Positions 8,422 through 17,768 of a stretch of 49,932 bases of DNA are shown piece after piece (position 1 is the first letter of the stretch; each line of letters begins with the position of its first letter). Source of the DNA: Leishmania donovani (lineage: Eukaryota; Euglenozoa; Kinetoplastea; Trypanosomatida; Trypanosomatidae). The notes beneath the pieces were generated by a model that was not told where the DNA came from, searched no databases, and was given only the letters and a program-made list of their open reading frames with translations. The DNA is taken from contig NC_018240.1 in NCBI RefSeq assembly GCF_000227135.1, positions 555,487-605,418 of the forward strand. Reading direction: 5' to 3'. Position numbers and translations under genes: made by a program.

Positions 8422-11400
8422 TCACCGAAAGTGAAACGACCGTATCTCCTCATCGGTGCCGTAGTACCGATTGAAAGTCAGCCGCACGACCAGCGGCTTC
8501 AGATGCGTGGCGAGGGTGGACGGGTGGCTCTCCGCCGCGGCAAAGACCGCCGCAACGAGCGCCTCGACGGCATTGCGTGTGCTGATATTGATGTGCGACA
8601 CAGGCAGGCGCGAAGGGTCGAGCGCCACCTCGAGCGCCCGCTGCACCGCCGCGCGCACCACTTCGGCGGCAGGGGACTGCATGCCCCGCTCCCGCACGTT
8701 CAGCGCAACAGGCGGGCGAGCAGGGAAAGACACAATGCTCAGCTCTAGTAGAAGCGCATCCAACTGGTAGCACAGCTCCATGCAGGATAACAACTCCGGA
8801 GACGGGCTCATGGCCTTGGCGAGCAGGCGCTCCAAGTTATACACGACGCGCATCGCGACGTTTTGCGTGAAGGAGAGCAGCTGCTCCACAGCGAAGTTGA
8901 GGGTGTAGTAGGCAGTCCCCAGGCCTCGCGACACGTAGCGCAGGTGCTGCGTCGCAGTATGTCCTGGCAGGCCCATCGCTTGGGCCGCCTGCGCATCTTG
9001 GGTGTCGCGTTGTTGTAGGCGCTTCTTGTGCTCCCGCAGCGTGATTCGGGCGTAGTAGAGGGCGCACTTGTAGCCAAAGACGTAGCTCCACACGTCGGCG
9101 AACGCAATGCCATTTAAACCGGATGCAGCTGCAGCGGCCGGCGATGCCTTCCCTTCCCCTGCGTCGCCCTCCTCCAGGTAGAGGCGCTGGCGGCGCTGCC
9201 AGAAGTAGGTCTGGTAGCTGCGCTCCGTCCTGCTCGTCAAGGGTTGCACGTACACGCTCAAGTCCCGCGGCTGCAAGATGCGCTGGAAGGCGTCAGGGAG
9301 GGTGAGGTCCAACTGGAAAGATGCGAATACGTCGAGCATGTCCGCTGCGACGGGAGGGCTGCTGTGCCCTTCCTCCCCTCGCCCACCCTGCTGCCCCGGT
9401 GTAGTGAGGGTGGCGGCTGTCATCGTGCTCGCCGCCGCCACCGCAGCAGCAGCAGCACCCACCCTCGCAGGGAGCACAGAGAGCCGTACCAGCTCACTGA
9501 AGCGCTTTCCACGCAGCGCATCGGCGAAGATAGCGGAAACAACAGGAGCGGCGGTGCCAAGGCGGCCGTACGCCGCCGCCCCGCCGTCCTCGGCGTGCCG
9601 CATCCACCATCGTGGCTCTCGGTGCAGTCGCTCCAGGAATCCGTGGACAAGCCTCTCCTGGTCGCGGCAGAGGGCGACGTCAACGAGCAGCTTCAACGCC
9701 TGAATAAAAGAGCACGCGGTAGCGGTGGCGGTGCGGCTCACAAGCCCTCTGCCGGCAAGCTCATCGAGTGGTGCGAGGGATCCAGACGGTGGCCGCTCCG
9801 CCGGTGCCGTCGTGTCCGTTGATTGCCGCTGCTGCTGTGCCTCCTGCACGGGCGCATGCAGAGAACGCGACAAGAGGCAGCCGCTGCCGCCGCCGCCAGC
9901 GTCTGCATGCAACGACAGCGTGAACAGGTCACGCAAGCGACGCTCCTGCAGCCGCTGAACCGCCACACCGATGGGGATGAGCAGCGCCGTCGTGATCCAG
10001 CGCGCACACGGGATGGTGACGTTGATCCACAGCTGATGGGAACGCCGCTTCCGCTGCGCCTGACCTCCCTGGCCAAACGCCTTGCTACCGGTATCTGCCG
10101 CATCTAGGTATTGCTCCTCCTCCCCAGCGAGGATGTTAGTGAAGCGCACGTCCGGGGTGGTGTCCGACTCAGTGATGGCAAGCGTCCAGAGCGATATGCC
10201 GCGCCGCCGCAGCACACTGCTGCCCTCATCGCCGCTGCCACCTCCGTCGTCATCACCGTTGTTGCTGTCCGAAGCAGCCGCCGCATTCCCGTCTTCGGAC
10301 CACATGAGTGAGCGCGGCCTGCCGATCCCGTCGCCACCGCCAGATGCCTTGCGCTGCCCCAAGGAAGATGTGCGTAAAGACGGAGCCAGACAGCCCTGAT
10401 CATCGGCGACGCTCGACACGCGACAGTCACCACGCTGTTGCTGCCACTGCTGCTGCCCTGCCAGGGCCTCCGCTAGCATGGAGGCAAAGCCGAGCGGAAT
10501 TGTTGTGGGAAAGTACACGTAGTGCAATGCACCGGCGCTGTCACCAGCGTTACTGCTTCCCGTCGCATCCACCGTCGCCACGGCCGTGCTCGGTGCGGCA
10601 ACCTGCACAACGCGGCAGCGGACGTCCTGGTTCTGTTGGGCGTACGCTACAACCGCGGCGACGGTGCCACTTCCAGCTTGATCACCGGCGCCGGGTTCGT
10701 CGCCTTGACGGTCGCCGGCTTCGTACATGATGTAGTGCAGAATCTCCTTCATGCTCTTCGTGTGCCAAAGATGGCATGACGCTGTTCCAGCTGAAGTTCT
10801 CGCGGCTGCGGCTGCCGTCGTCGCTGCGTGGCCCTTTACACCGACCGGTGCGGCTGAGGTGCGTCGTGGATGCATCGGGGTCCGCGAGAGAGCGATTTGC
10901 TTGTGGCGACGCGTGAAACTGGCGAGACTGCGCAACACAAACGCGCGGGCCGACGTGAGCGCAGCCCTCGCGGCGTGCTGCTCGGAGGCTTCCCCTCTGC
11001 GACGGCCGCTTCTACCGGCGCCGGCTTGTCGAGGACCCGGCACCCACACTGCACCGACTGAGTCACCGCTGCGCCCAGCGCTCGATGACGACGGCACGCT
11101 TGTGCGCTGTGCCATGCCCTTCCCTCTCTCCCCCGCGGCGGCGGAGGCTGCAACGCCATCGCTGTTATAGTACCCGACGCAGTTCAGCAGCAGCGAGAGG
11201 ATGTCTGTGGGAAAGCGGCTGCTAGCGTCACCGATGCGCACGTGGGAGAACGAAGAGCGAAACAGCCGCGGCAGCTGTCGGCGCCACACCGGCGGGTCAA
11301 TGCCGCGGACAAAGCCAAAGATGGCTGCTGTGCAGAGCAGCACGTACGGCCACGCGGTGTAGAGCAGCGTCATGACGTAGAGGCGGTAGAGATCCATCGT

Positions 11401-13236
11401 CGAGGTGTCCTGGAATGCGCTGGCCTGAATGATGAGTGTGTCAAGGAGGCGAGCGGCCAATAACGCACACGACAACAACCGCGGCGGCGCCTCCTCTCCA
11501 GCGCCACTGGCTGCAGCCGCCCCCGTGGTCGCCGTTGGCCTCGATGCAGAACTTTGCCTGTCGAAGCTCACAAGCCCTTCAAAGCAGCCGCTTTCCTCTA
11601 CGAGCACGTGGCAACGCTGCAGTGGGACAATATTCTCGCGAACGGCCGCCACAAGGTCAGCCAAGGAGCACGACCCGGGCAGCACTGTGGCCGCCACACC
11701 GGCAGATGACGCGATGTACGAACCAGCGCGGAAAGGGTACTGCCTCCCACCTCCCGCTTTGGGCGCCTCTTCCTCGTTCTCGTAAAGGGCGGCTCGCACG
11801 TTCTCCGCGAGAGGAGGGGGCGGTTGGTGTTCGCTAAGATGCGAGGCCGCTGCAGCACCCTCACACACGACTAGCAAGTACTCCTGCAGCTGCAGCACCC
11901 ATCGACCAAAGTCGGCGCTTAGCTGCCGCAGCACCGAGCACAGCCGCTCTAGTGACCGCGCTGCTGTCGCCTCCAAGGCAACGGACGCGTCCTGCACATC
12001 GCCGCACATCTCCGTGACATCGTGAGCGAAGGCGCCGTGCATTTCCGTGGGGCCACGCGAGGTGTGGTGGGCGAGCGCCGGCTCGCATTCACGCACATGA
12101 GCGTCGACAGCTGCCACGACATTCGCCACCTCCAGCAGCTGCTCCAGCGCCCCCAAGAACGTCAGTGGCCACGCCTTGGCAGCTGCCTCGGCCAGCACAG
12201 CGTCCCGCAGCCTCCACGGGCCACCAGAGGAGGCGAGAGAGAGGTCAGCATGCGCGCTGCTACGTGAGTCCCCCTTGTCCGAGTACATCTCGCAACTCGC
12301 CGTGGGGTGCTGGCGCAGGGCACAAAGAACATCGAAGAGCACCGCCCGCTGGCGAGCGAGGCAGCCCACTTGCGCAGCGGCAACGGCGCGAGGAGCAGTG
12401 GACGGAGACGTCGACGATGGACAAGCACCGGCCCCGCCTCGCGTCGTGATGGTTTTAGAGGAACGTTTCTTCCCTCGGGCAGCGGCGGTGCCTGCAGGCG
12501 GTGGGTGAAACGCAAACACAGAGCTAGCTCGCCCCGGAGGCACGGCACAGGAGTGGCCGACCGCAGAAGAGCACGAAGGGGGTGCGCAAAGGGAAGGAAC
12601 ACAGGGCAGCGTCGTGTGTTGCAGACACTCCGCGAGTAAGTGGCCCGCCGACCCCCGCACGGCTGCACCGTTGCGCGAGAATGCCGCGGCGCTCCCGTGC
12701 GGCGGAGCAACAAACTCCGGCTTCCGGAAAGGCGGACAAGGACACGTGGACGGGCGAGACGGCGCGGCGTCGTGCGGTGGCAAACCCTCGTCTTCCAACG
12801 TGGAGGGGATGGATATGAGCACATCCGCGAGAAATGGACTGCGTAGCGGTCGAGGACGCTGCAGCAACGGCCGTGTAACGTTGCCTCGCAGAGAGGTGGG
12901 GAGATCCGCAGCAACAGCAGCGACCGGCTTGACATTTCGCCGGCCACGCGAGTGGTGGTGCTGGAGTGCCGCGGTAGTGCTGCTTCTGTCGCCGAACGCA
13001 GCGTCGCGTGATGATGGCCCGACAGATCGGGTCGCCGGCTCCGACACGGACGGCGAGGACGAGCGGGACGAGGAGGAGGAGGCGGACGATGAAGAAGCCT
13101 GACAGACCTCGAAGTACTCATCCAGGCTGACATCCACCGCCGGTTCTGTTGCCCCTGTTACCGCGGCGGCGGCAGTGCTGCCCATGGTGGCGCTATGCGA
13201 CAGACGCAGCGTTGAGGACGACAACGATGACGTCAT
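8422..13236 (-). CDS. Gamma-tubulin complex component-like protein (Spc97/Spc98 family, 1604 aa)
   Basis: This is probably a divergent GCP that would help nucleate microtubules at the basal body or spindle pole. About the first 270 residues are Ser/Ala/Pro-rich and disordered. Helical segments at about 290-480 (start FDVLCALRQH) and about 600-680 (YTAWPYVLL, then FPTDILSLLLNCVGYYN) fit the GRIP1 half. The C-terminal part, about 1170-1604, contains LKLLVDVALCRDQERL, FQLDLTLPDAFQRILQP, SYQTYFWQRRQRLYL, LNFAVEQLLSFTQNV and a final tubulin-contact-like helix region, in the order expected for GRIP2. Long Ala/Gly/Gln-rich insertions make it about twice the length of GCP2/3, closer to the GCP5/6 type. 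The start is uncertain: 13236 is chosen, but ATGs at 13185 and, with a basic UTR-like extension, at 13533 are in frame, and the best acceptor I see (about 13620) lies upstream of all three. The family call rests on weak, distributed similarity. Confidence 0.62.
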   Translation of the reverse strand: MTSSLSSSTLRLSHSATMGSTAAAAVTGATEPAVDVSLDEYFEVCQASSSSASSSSSRSSSPSVSEPATRSVGPSSRDAAFGDRSSTTAALQHHHSRGRRNVKPVAAVAADLPTSLRGNVTRPLLQRPRPLRSPFLADVLISIPSTLEDEGLPPHDAAPSRPSTCPCPPFRKPEFVAPPHGSAAAFSRNGAAVRGSAGHLLAECLQHTTLPCVPSLCAPPSCSSAVGHSCAVPPGRASSVFAFHPPPAGTAAARGKKRSSKTITTRGGAGACPSSTSPSTAPRAVAAAQVGCLARQRAVLFDVLCALRQHPTASCEMYSDKGDSRSSAHADLSLASSGGPWRLRDAVLAEAAAKAWPLTFLGALEQLLEVANVVAAVDAHVRECEPALAHHTSRGPTEMHGAFAHDVTEMCGDVQDASVALEATAARSLERLCSVLRQLSADFGRWVLQLQEYLLVVCEGAAAASHLSEHQPPPPLAENVRAALYENEEEAPKAGGGRQYPFRAGSYIASSAGVAATVLPGSCSLADLVAAVRENIVPLQRCHVLVEESGCFEGLVSFDRQSSASRPTATTGAAAASGAGEEAPPRLLSCALLAARLLDTLIIQASAFQDTSTMDLYRLYVMTLLYTAWPYVLLCTAAIFGFVRGIDPPVWRRQLPRLFRSSFSHVRIGDASSRFPTDILSLLLNCVGYYNSDGVAASAAAGERGKGMAQRTSVPSSSSAGRSGDSVGAVWVPGPRQAGAGRSGRRRGEASEQHAARAALTSARAFVLRSLASFTRRHKQIALSRTPMHPRRTSAAPVGVKGHAATTAAAAARTSAGTASCHLWHTKSMKEILHYIMYEAGDRQGDEPGAGDQAGSGTVAAVVAYAQQNQDVRCRVVQVAAPSTAVATVDATGSSNAGDSAGALHYVYFPTTIPLGFASMLAEALAGQQQWQQQRGDCRVSSVADDQGCLAPSLRTSSLGQRKASGGGDGIGRPRSLMWSEDGNAAAASDSNNGDDDGGGSGDEGSSVLRRRGISLWTLAITESDTTPDVRFTNILAGEEEQYLDAADTGSKAFGQGGQAQRKRRSHQLWINVTIPCARWITTALLIPIGVAVQRLQERRLRDLFTLSLHADAGGGGSGCLLSRSLHAPVQEAQQQRQSTDTTAPAERPPSGSLAPLDELAGRGLVSRTATATACSFIQALKLLVDVALCRDQERLVHGFLERLHREPRWWMRHAEDGGAAAYGRLGTAAPVVSAIFADALRGKRFSELVRLSVLPARVGAAAAAVAAASTMTAATLTTPGQQGGRGEEGHSSPPVAADMLDVFASFQLDLTLPDAFQRILQPRDLSVYVQPLTSRTERSYQTYFWQRRQRLYLEEGDAGEGKASPAAAAASGLNGIAFADVWSYVFGYKCALYYARITLREHKKRLQQRDTQDAQAAQAMGLPGHTATQHLRYVSRGLGTAYYTLNFAVEQLLSFTQNVAMRVVYNLERLLAKAMSPSPELLSCMELCYQLDALLLELSIVSFPARPPVALNVRERGMQSPAAEVVRAAVQRALEVALDPSRLPVSHINISTRNAVEALVAAVFAAAESHPSTLATHLKPLVVRLTFNRYYGTDEEIRSFHFR

Positions 13237-14147
13237 CCTCGCGTGTTTGTGTGCGTGGTACGTAATCGTCGACGAGCGTATGATCGCTACTCTGTTTGTA
13301 CTTTCTTCTCCTGCCCGCCCCTCCCTCCTGTGGGCGTCGCTCAGCGGATGCGTGAGGTGACGGCCCAGCGGTGCGATGCCACTGCACGGGTGACTGTATG
13401 GAGGAGCGACGCTTTTCTGTGTACAACTCCGCGTGCAAGGTGTGGGGGTGTGCTGGTGCCTACGCGTGCGCTCGAGTAGAAAGTGCGTATCCTTTTTCCT
13501 TTCCTTGACGTTATTCAGGGAAAGGTGCGTCAAGGTGCACCAGGAGTTGTATCAATGACTCTGTGCACTGCAGAGAGGCGGTTTCCTAACGCGAGGCTCC
13601 TTTGTGGGCGCCGGTGTTACTGATGGCAATGGAGGAGGGGGAGGAAGGGGAGAGCGTTGGAAAAGGCATGAGGGCCACCTTGCGAGAAGAGCGGTAGAAT
13701 GCGCTCACCGATATGTGCGAGTACGTAGGCGCAGGAGCTCCGCGAGGGCGGGGACAGGCAGACACAGAAAGACACATTACACGTGGGGCAGGGATGTTCC
13801 CCCTCCCCCTACAACAGCACCACGTTGGATGCCACGCGGGGTGTAGTGTACACATAAACGTATGGGCATAGATGCTCCTTCTTCGTCTTTGGCTTGCTTC
13901 TCTACTTGGCTAGAGTAGTTGCAGAAGAGAATGCGAAGAGCGGGGGGAGGGAGTGTTGTCAGCAGCAGGCACCGTTTCGTCGAGGCGCAAACCCGCCTCC
14001 GCGCCCCTTTCACAGCACAAAGACACACACACACATAGAGAGGGGGAGGGCAGGGAAGAAAGGGGGGGGGGGCGCGCCATGCGCGCATGAGTACGCTCAC
14101 ACACAGAGAGAGAAATGTAGAAGACCGGCGCAGCCACGTACACCGCG
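13237..14147. other. Intergenic region upstream of the GCP-like gene
   Basis: A purine-rich stretch at about 13630-13675, read as a pyrimidine tract on the coding strand and followed by AG at 13621-13620, is the best candidate trans-splice site for the GCP-like mRNA. A second purine/G-rich tract lies near 14038-14073. The frame of the GCP-like gene stays open up to 13533, but its text there is UTR-like. No separate gene seen. Confidence 0.5.
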
Positions 14148-14786
14148 TTACCAGATCGTTGCCACTGTGCCGAGGAAGGTGTCGAAGTTAAAGAGCACCT
14201 GGCCGCTGCGGTCTCGATCACAGTAGGCGAACGCGTCGCGCGCTTGCGCCATAAAGATAGAGAGCTCGATGTAGTCGTCGAAGCCGAGCGAGCCGCGGTG
14301 CTGTCGGTCAAACTTGCGCATGACAGCCTGCAAAGTCTGCTCGCTGAGGACGAAGCCACTGAGCCGGAAGGCCTCGAGCGTCTCTCTACTGTCGAGACGT
14401 CCGTCACCGCTGGTGTCGCGTTGGCGGAAGCCTTGCTGCATCGCGGCAATGAACTCGTGGAGGTGGGCAAACTCCTCCATGGTGATGGTGCCACTGCGGT
14501 CGAGGTCGTAGCGGGCTAGCAACTTCTCGGTCGTGCCAAGGCTAAACCGGAAGCCGGCGCTGGAGAGGGCAGCGTTTAGCTCGGCCACATCGATGCGACC
14601 ATTATGGTCACTGTCCACCGCCTCGAACCAACTGACTAACTCTGGTGGCGCTCGATTCTGCGGCGGCGCGTACGCGCCACCGCCAAGGGAGCCGGCAGTG
14701 GCGGGTTGCTACCCGCCGTACATCGGATTCGCCCTGTAGCCCTGACGGGCTTGGGGGTACCCGTAGCCTGGGTAGATATCCGCCAT
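14148..14786 (-). pseudogene. Penta-EF-hand (ALG-2/PDCD6-like) protein gene interrupted by one in-frame TAG
   Basis: From the ATG at 14786 the frame reads MADIYPGYGYPQ, a Tyr/Gly/Pro-rich N-tail typical of penta-EF-hand proteins, then meets a single TAG at 14711-14709. It continues open in the same frame for another 187 codons to the stop at 14148. The downstream part has five EF-hands: DSDHNGRIDVAE, DLDRSGTITMEE, DTSGDGRLDSRE, a degenerate DRQHRGSLGFDD, and DRDRSGQV, which in ALG-2 relatives mediates dimerisation. It ends in TVATIW, a buried C-terminus as in the family. The protein would be a cytosolic calcium sensor acting at membranes. It is a paralogue of the next gene upstream (16084-16788). 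The first ATG after the TAG lies within EF2, so re-initiation would lose EF1. Everything except the stop is intact, so a recent mutation, strain polymorphism, base-call error or readthrough are all possible. Confidence 0.72.
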
Positions 14787-16083
14787 TGTAGAAGTGGAGT
14801 AGACGGGTGGGGCGACGTGGAGGAGGAAGGAGGGGATGGGGGCGACAGCGCGCGCGTGTGGGCTTCCGTGTGAGGAGGGCGAGGCGGGGGGAGAGGAGGG
14901 GGAGTTGGACTGGCAAGAGAGGTAAAGCGCCGATGCGTGCGGCGGTGCAGACAGCAGTTGCACGAATGGAGCTGCAAGCGTAGCCTCATCTTCTGTGTGT
15001 GCGTGTGGGTGTGTGTCTGTGCCGAGGAGGGTGGGGGCGGGGCGGGGGGAAAATGTGCGGAAGAAAGGCGAAAAAGGGAAGGGGCACTCCGCCGCGTCAA
15101 CTACTCGCAAAGTACACTCACCCACCAACCACGTGCGCGCTCTCACGCCAGTGTAGACAGTGCCACAAGCGGTGCGGTGGCAACGGAGCGTTCATCGAAC
15201 ACCGGTCCCTCATCGATTTCGCTCTTGCACGGAGGGGTCGAGGGAGTGGACTGGTGTGCTCGTGCTCCATGTAAGGCGCAACGCGCGTGCTGCGTTTCCC
15301 GTTGCTCACCTAGCATGTATGCGCGTCAGCTAGTTCGTTTTCTGTTGGCGGCTGTGCTTGTGTATTTCGTGCGTTCGGTGTCAATGGTCCCTATCTGCTG
15401 CCGCCGGCCCGCCTTCCCTCTTCCCATGCTATTCCGCACGAAACAGTCCGTTGGCGAATGCGTCGGTGTGTCTCCTGCCCACAAAGGTCCGTCACCCGCA
15501 ACGAATGCACGGCCGCATCCCTTTCGAGCCCCACTCGCGACCCCCCTTCCCTCCTCCCACCACCACCCCCACCACACGGAGAGAGTGCGTGAGGAGAGAC
15601 GGAGAAGGAGGCAAATCGGTAACGAGATTCCCACAAACGCGAAGGGCAACAAGAAAGGGAAAAGGGAGAGCAGAAGAGGTAAGGGGGAGGAGGGGGCTTG
15701 TGCAGAGGTGCGATCCCGTGCGCGTGCACGAGTTAATGCGCGCGTGCCTGCGACAGGGAGAGAGGGAAGAGGAGGGAGGCAAGCGAGAGGGGCTGGTCAG
15801 ACTCGGCTGCCCATCACACAAAAGATGGAAGAGGACAACGAAAGGAAACACACAGTGCGGAGGAGATGCCGCACTCCAATAGCACAAAAAAAAAAAGAAA
15901 AGCGAAGCGCCAAGGGGAGAGCGCCCACAATCTCGACCCGACCAACACGTCAGACACACAGACACAGAAAGAGAGAGAGCGGCGGAGAGCCAGAGGAATG
16001 CCCTTACCTCCTCCTCCCTTCGTCCCTCCCCTCCCCTCCCCGCCGTGACTCACCCACTCGCAACTCCGGCGGGCTTCACTGGC
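14787..16083. other. Intergenic region between the two penta-EF-hand paralogues
   Basis: About 1.3 kb of spacer. It holds the acceptor region of the downstream paralogue, purine-rich tracts (about 15590-15690), and an A run at 15886-15896 that is poly-T on the coding strand. Plus-strand frames of up to 391 codons are low-complexity Arg/Lys/Cys text and not genes. The spacer is not itself a visible duplicate of the spacer beyond 16788. Confidence 0.5.
14863..14915 (-). promoter_or_regulatory. Candidate trans-splice acceptor for the penta-EF-hand gene at 14786
   Basis: On the coding strand a C/T-rich tract (about 14885-14915) is followed by the AG at 14864-14863, giving a 5' UTR of about 76 nt. 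The C/T-rich stretch nearer the ATG (about 14815-14855) has no AG before the ATG, so the upstream tract is the better candidate. Confidence 0.4.
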
Positions 16084-16788
16084 CTACAGGATGGAGACGC
16101 TACCACCGATGAAGGTGTCAAAGGTGAATGTGACCTGCCCCGTGCGTTCGCGGTCGTAAAAGGCGAAGACGTTGCGCACCCTACAAATGAAGATGGATAG
16201 CTCGACGTAATCATCGAAGCCGAGGCTGCCGCGGCGCTGCCGGTCAAACTTGCGCATCAAGGCCTGGAACGTCTGCTCCGAGACTTGATAGCCGCTCGAG
16301 ACGAGGGCGGCGCGCACTTCGTTGCTGTCGAGCCGACCATCGCCGCTGGAGTCGCGCTTGCGGAAGCCCTCCCTCATGCTCAAAATGAAATGATGGAGAT
16401 CTTTGAACTCGTTGAAGGTGATCTCGCCGCTATGGTTTTTATCGTACATGTGCAGCAACTTCTCCGTCGTGGCGAGGCTGAACGGCACGCCGGCGGACGA
16501 CAGGGCCGCGTTCAGCTCCGGTACGCTGATGGCGCCGCTGCCATCCGTATCGACCGCGCGGAACCACTCCATGAGCTCTTGGTTGTCGTTCATGTGCCGA
16601 GCTGAAGGGGCGTACACGCCGGTGGAGGTCGGCATCGGTGGCTGTGCGCCGCCGTAGGCGCTTTGGGCGTTGTACGGCAGCGGCGTCGTCACAGGCGGGT
16701 GGCCGTGGGCCCCTGCCACCGCAGGAGGCTGGCCGTATTGCGTGGGCGGCTGAGTGTAGCCGGGGTTTGCGTTATACGGGTATGCCAT
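16084..16788 (-). CDS. Penta-EF-hand calcium-binding protein, ALG-2/PDCD6-like (234 aa)
   Basis: This is a calcium sensor of the ALG-2/peflin group, cytosolic and recruited to membranes in a Ca-dependent way in other eukaryotes. The N-terminal ~70 residues are Pro/Gly/Tyr/Gln-rich (MAYPYNANPGYTQPP), the usual flexible tail. Five EF-hands follow: DTDGSGAISVPE (about 86), DKNHSGEITFNE (about 122), DSSGDGRLDSNE (about 152), DRQRRGSLGFDD (about 188, with RRG in place of good ligands) and DRERTGQVTFTF (about 217, degenerate). EF1 and EF3 look Ca-competent. The fourth loop keeps the family's FDRQ-RG signature. The start at 16788 is the first ATG after a good splice acceptor (16836); the 66 in-frame codons upstream are UTR-like. 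It is followed by a paralogue with the same architecture but a nonsense codon, so this copy may carry the function alone. Confidence 0.92.
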   Translation of the reverse strand: MAYPYNANPGYTQPPTQYGQPPAVAGAHGHPPVTTPLPYNAQSAYGGAQPPMPTSTGVYAPSARHMNDNQELMEWFRAVDTDGSGAISVPELNAALSSAGVPFSLATTEKLLHMYDKNHSGEITFNEFKDLHHFILSMREGFRKRDSSGDGRLDSNEVRAALVSSGYQVSEQTFQALMRKFDRQRRGSLGFDDYVELSIFICRVRNVFAFYDRERTGQVTFTFDTFIGGSVSIL

Positions 16789-17768
16789 GGTGATGCGAAC
16801 GCGGACTAGACGAGATGCAAGCGACAAGGGAGCTGCTCGTGGACGAAGAGGAAAGAGAAGGAGAGAGGATGGGCGGGAGGGAGGACAAGAGCGAGAACAT
16901 GAAGAGCACAGAAAGGGGGTGAGGGCGGGGCGAGGGACGGCGTATAGAAGCAGCACCAATGCACACGCCTCAATGCACCCCCGCATACGTTAGAGAAGCC
17001 GACAACTACTCATCGCGTTCGCGCAGGTGTGCACGTACACGTCTGTATGTACGCTACGTGCATCACGGGCGAGTTCGCGCTTGAGTCTTGTTCTCGTGTT
17101 GAGTGCGCACGTTGGTGGATAGGTTGGCCGCGCCCTCCTGGGGAAACCGAGTTGGGGGGGGGGGGCGGCGGCGGTGGTGGTGATGGTGGTGTTCGTGTAA
17201 TGGGATAGGGGTACAAACGAAAGGAGCATGAAGATGCTGCGGATGATGTGGGATAAGAGGGGAGTAGGGGAAGGTGGAGGAGAGGGCGCCAGGCACTTCA
17301 GCCGCGTCCTGTCCTCTAGGGTTGTGTTTAACGTCGTTTGTTTCGTGAGAAGGGTGCGGGATGCGAGGCAGCGTCATGCAAGCAACACGGCCGTCTCTTC
17401 TCTCTTCATGCTTCTCGTGCACGCAATGGCGGATGGCGAGTGCGCGTGATTCTGGTGCGCGACACAATCGGAAAAACCACGCACACCCACACCCACACCC
17501 CCACACACACATGAATGAAAACTCTACATCCTTAGATACACGCGAGCGGCAGGGCGACGGCGGGGGGGGGCCGAGGGCAGCCAAAGTGGCAAAGGTGCCG
17601 CCACTTCATGGAGAGAGAGGGGGACCACATCCGGCGGCTCATCGCTCGCCGACGCCCCACGGCTCCTTCTCTGCCAGAGGTGGGGCGGCTGAACAGACAA
17701 GCATTCCCCCCCCCCACCACCACCACCATCCCTCCACATACGTGGCAGCTGATCCGCACCGTTACGCC
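16789..17768. other. Intergenic region, 3' UTR of the HECT ligase gene
   Basis: It holds the splice-acceptor region of the penta-EF-hand gene, a G run near 17153-17165 followed by GGC and GGT triplets (C-rich on the coding strand), a CA-rich segment near 17480-17512, and a run of ten C at 17706-17715 followed by ACC triplets. No supported gene. Confidence 0.5.
16833..16878 (-). promoter_or_regulatory. Candidate trans-splice acceptor for the intact penta-EF-hand gene
   Basis: On the coding strand a C/T tract (about 16846-16878) precedes two closely spaced AGs (16837-16836 and 16834-16833), which would leave a 5' UTR of about 45 nt before the ATG at 16788. This supports that ATG over the upstream in-frame one. 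Confidence 0.5.

Noticed and set aside
12162..13133. 323-codon minus-strand frame overlapping the GCP-like gene
   Set aside because: It is another frame of the Ser/Pro-rich N-terminal region, Arg-rich and without a recognisable domain.
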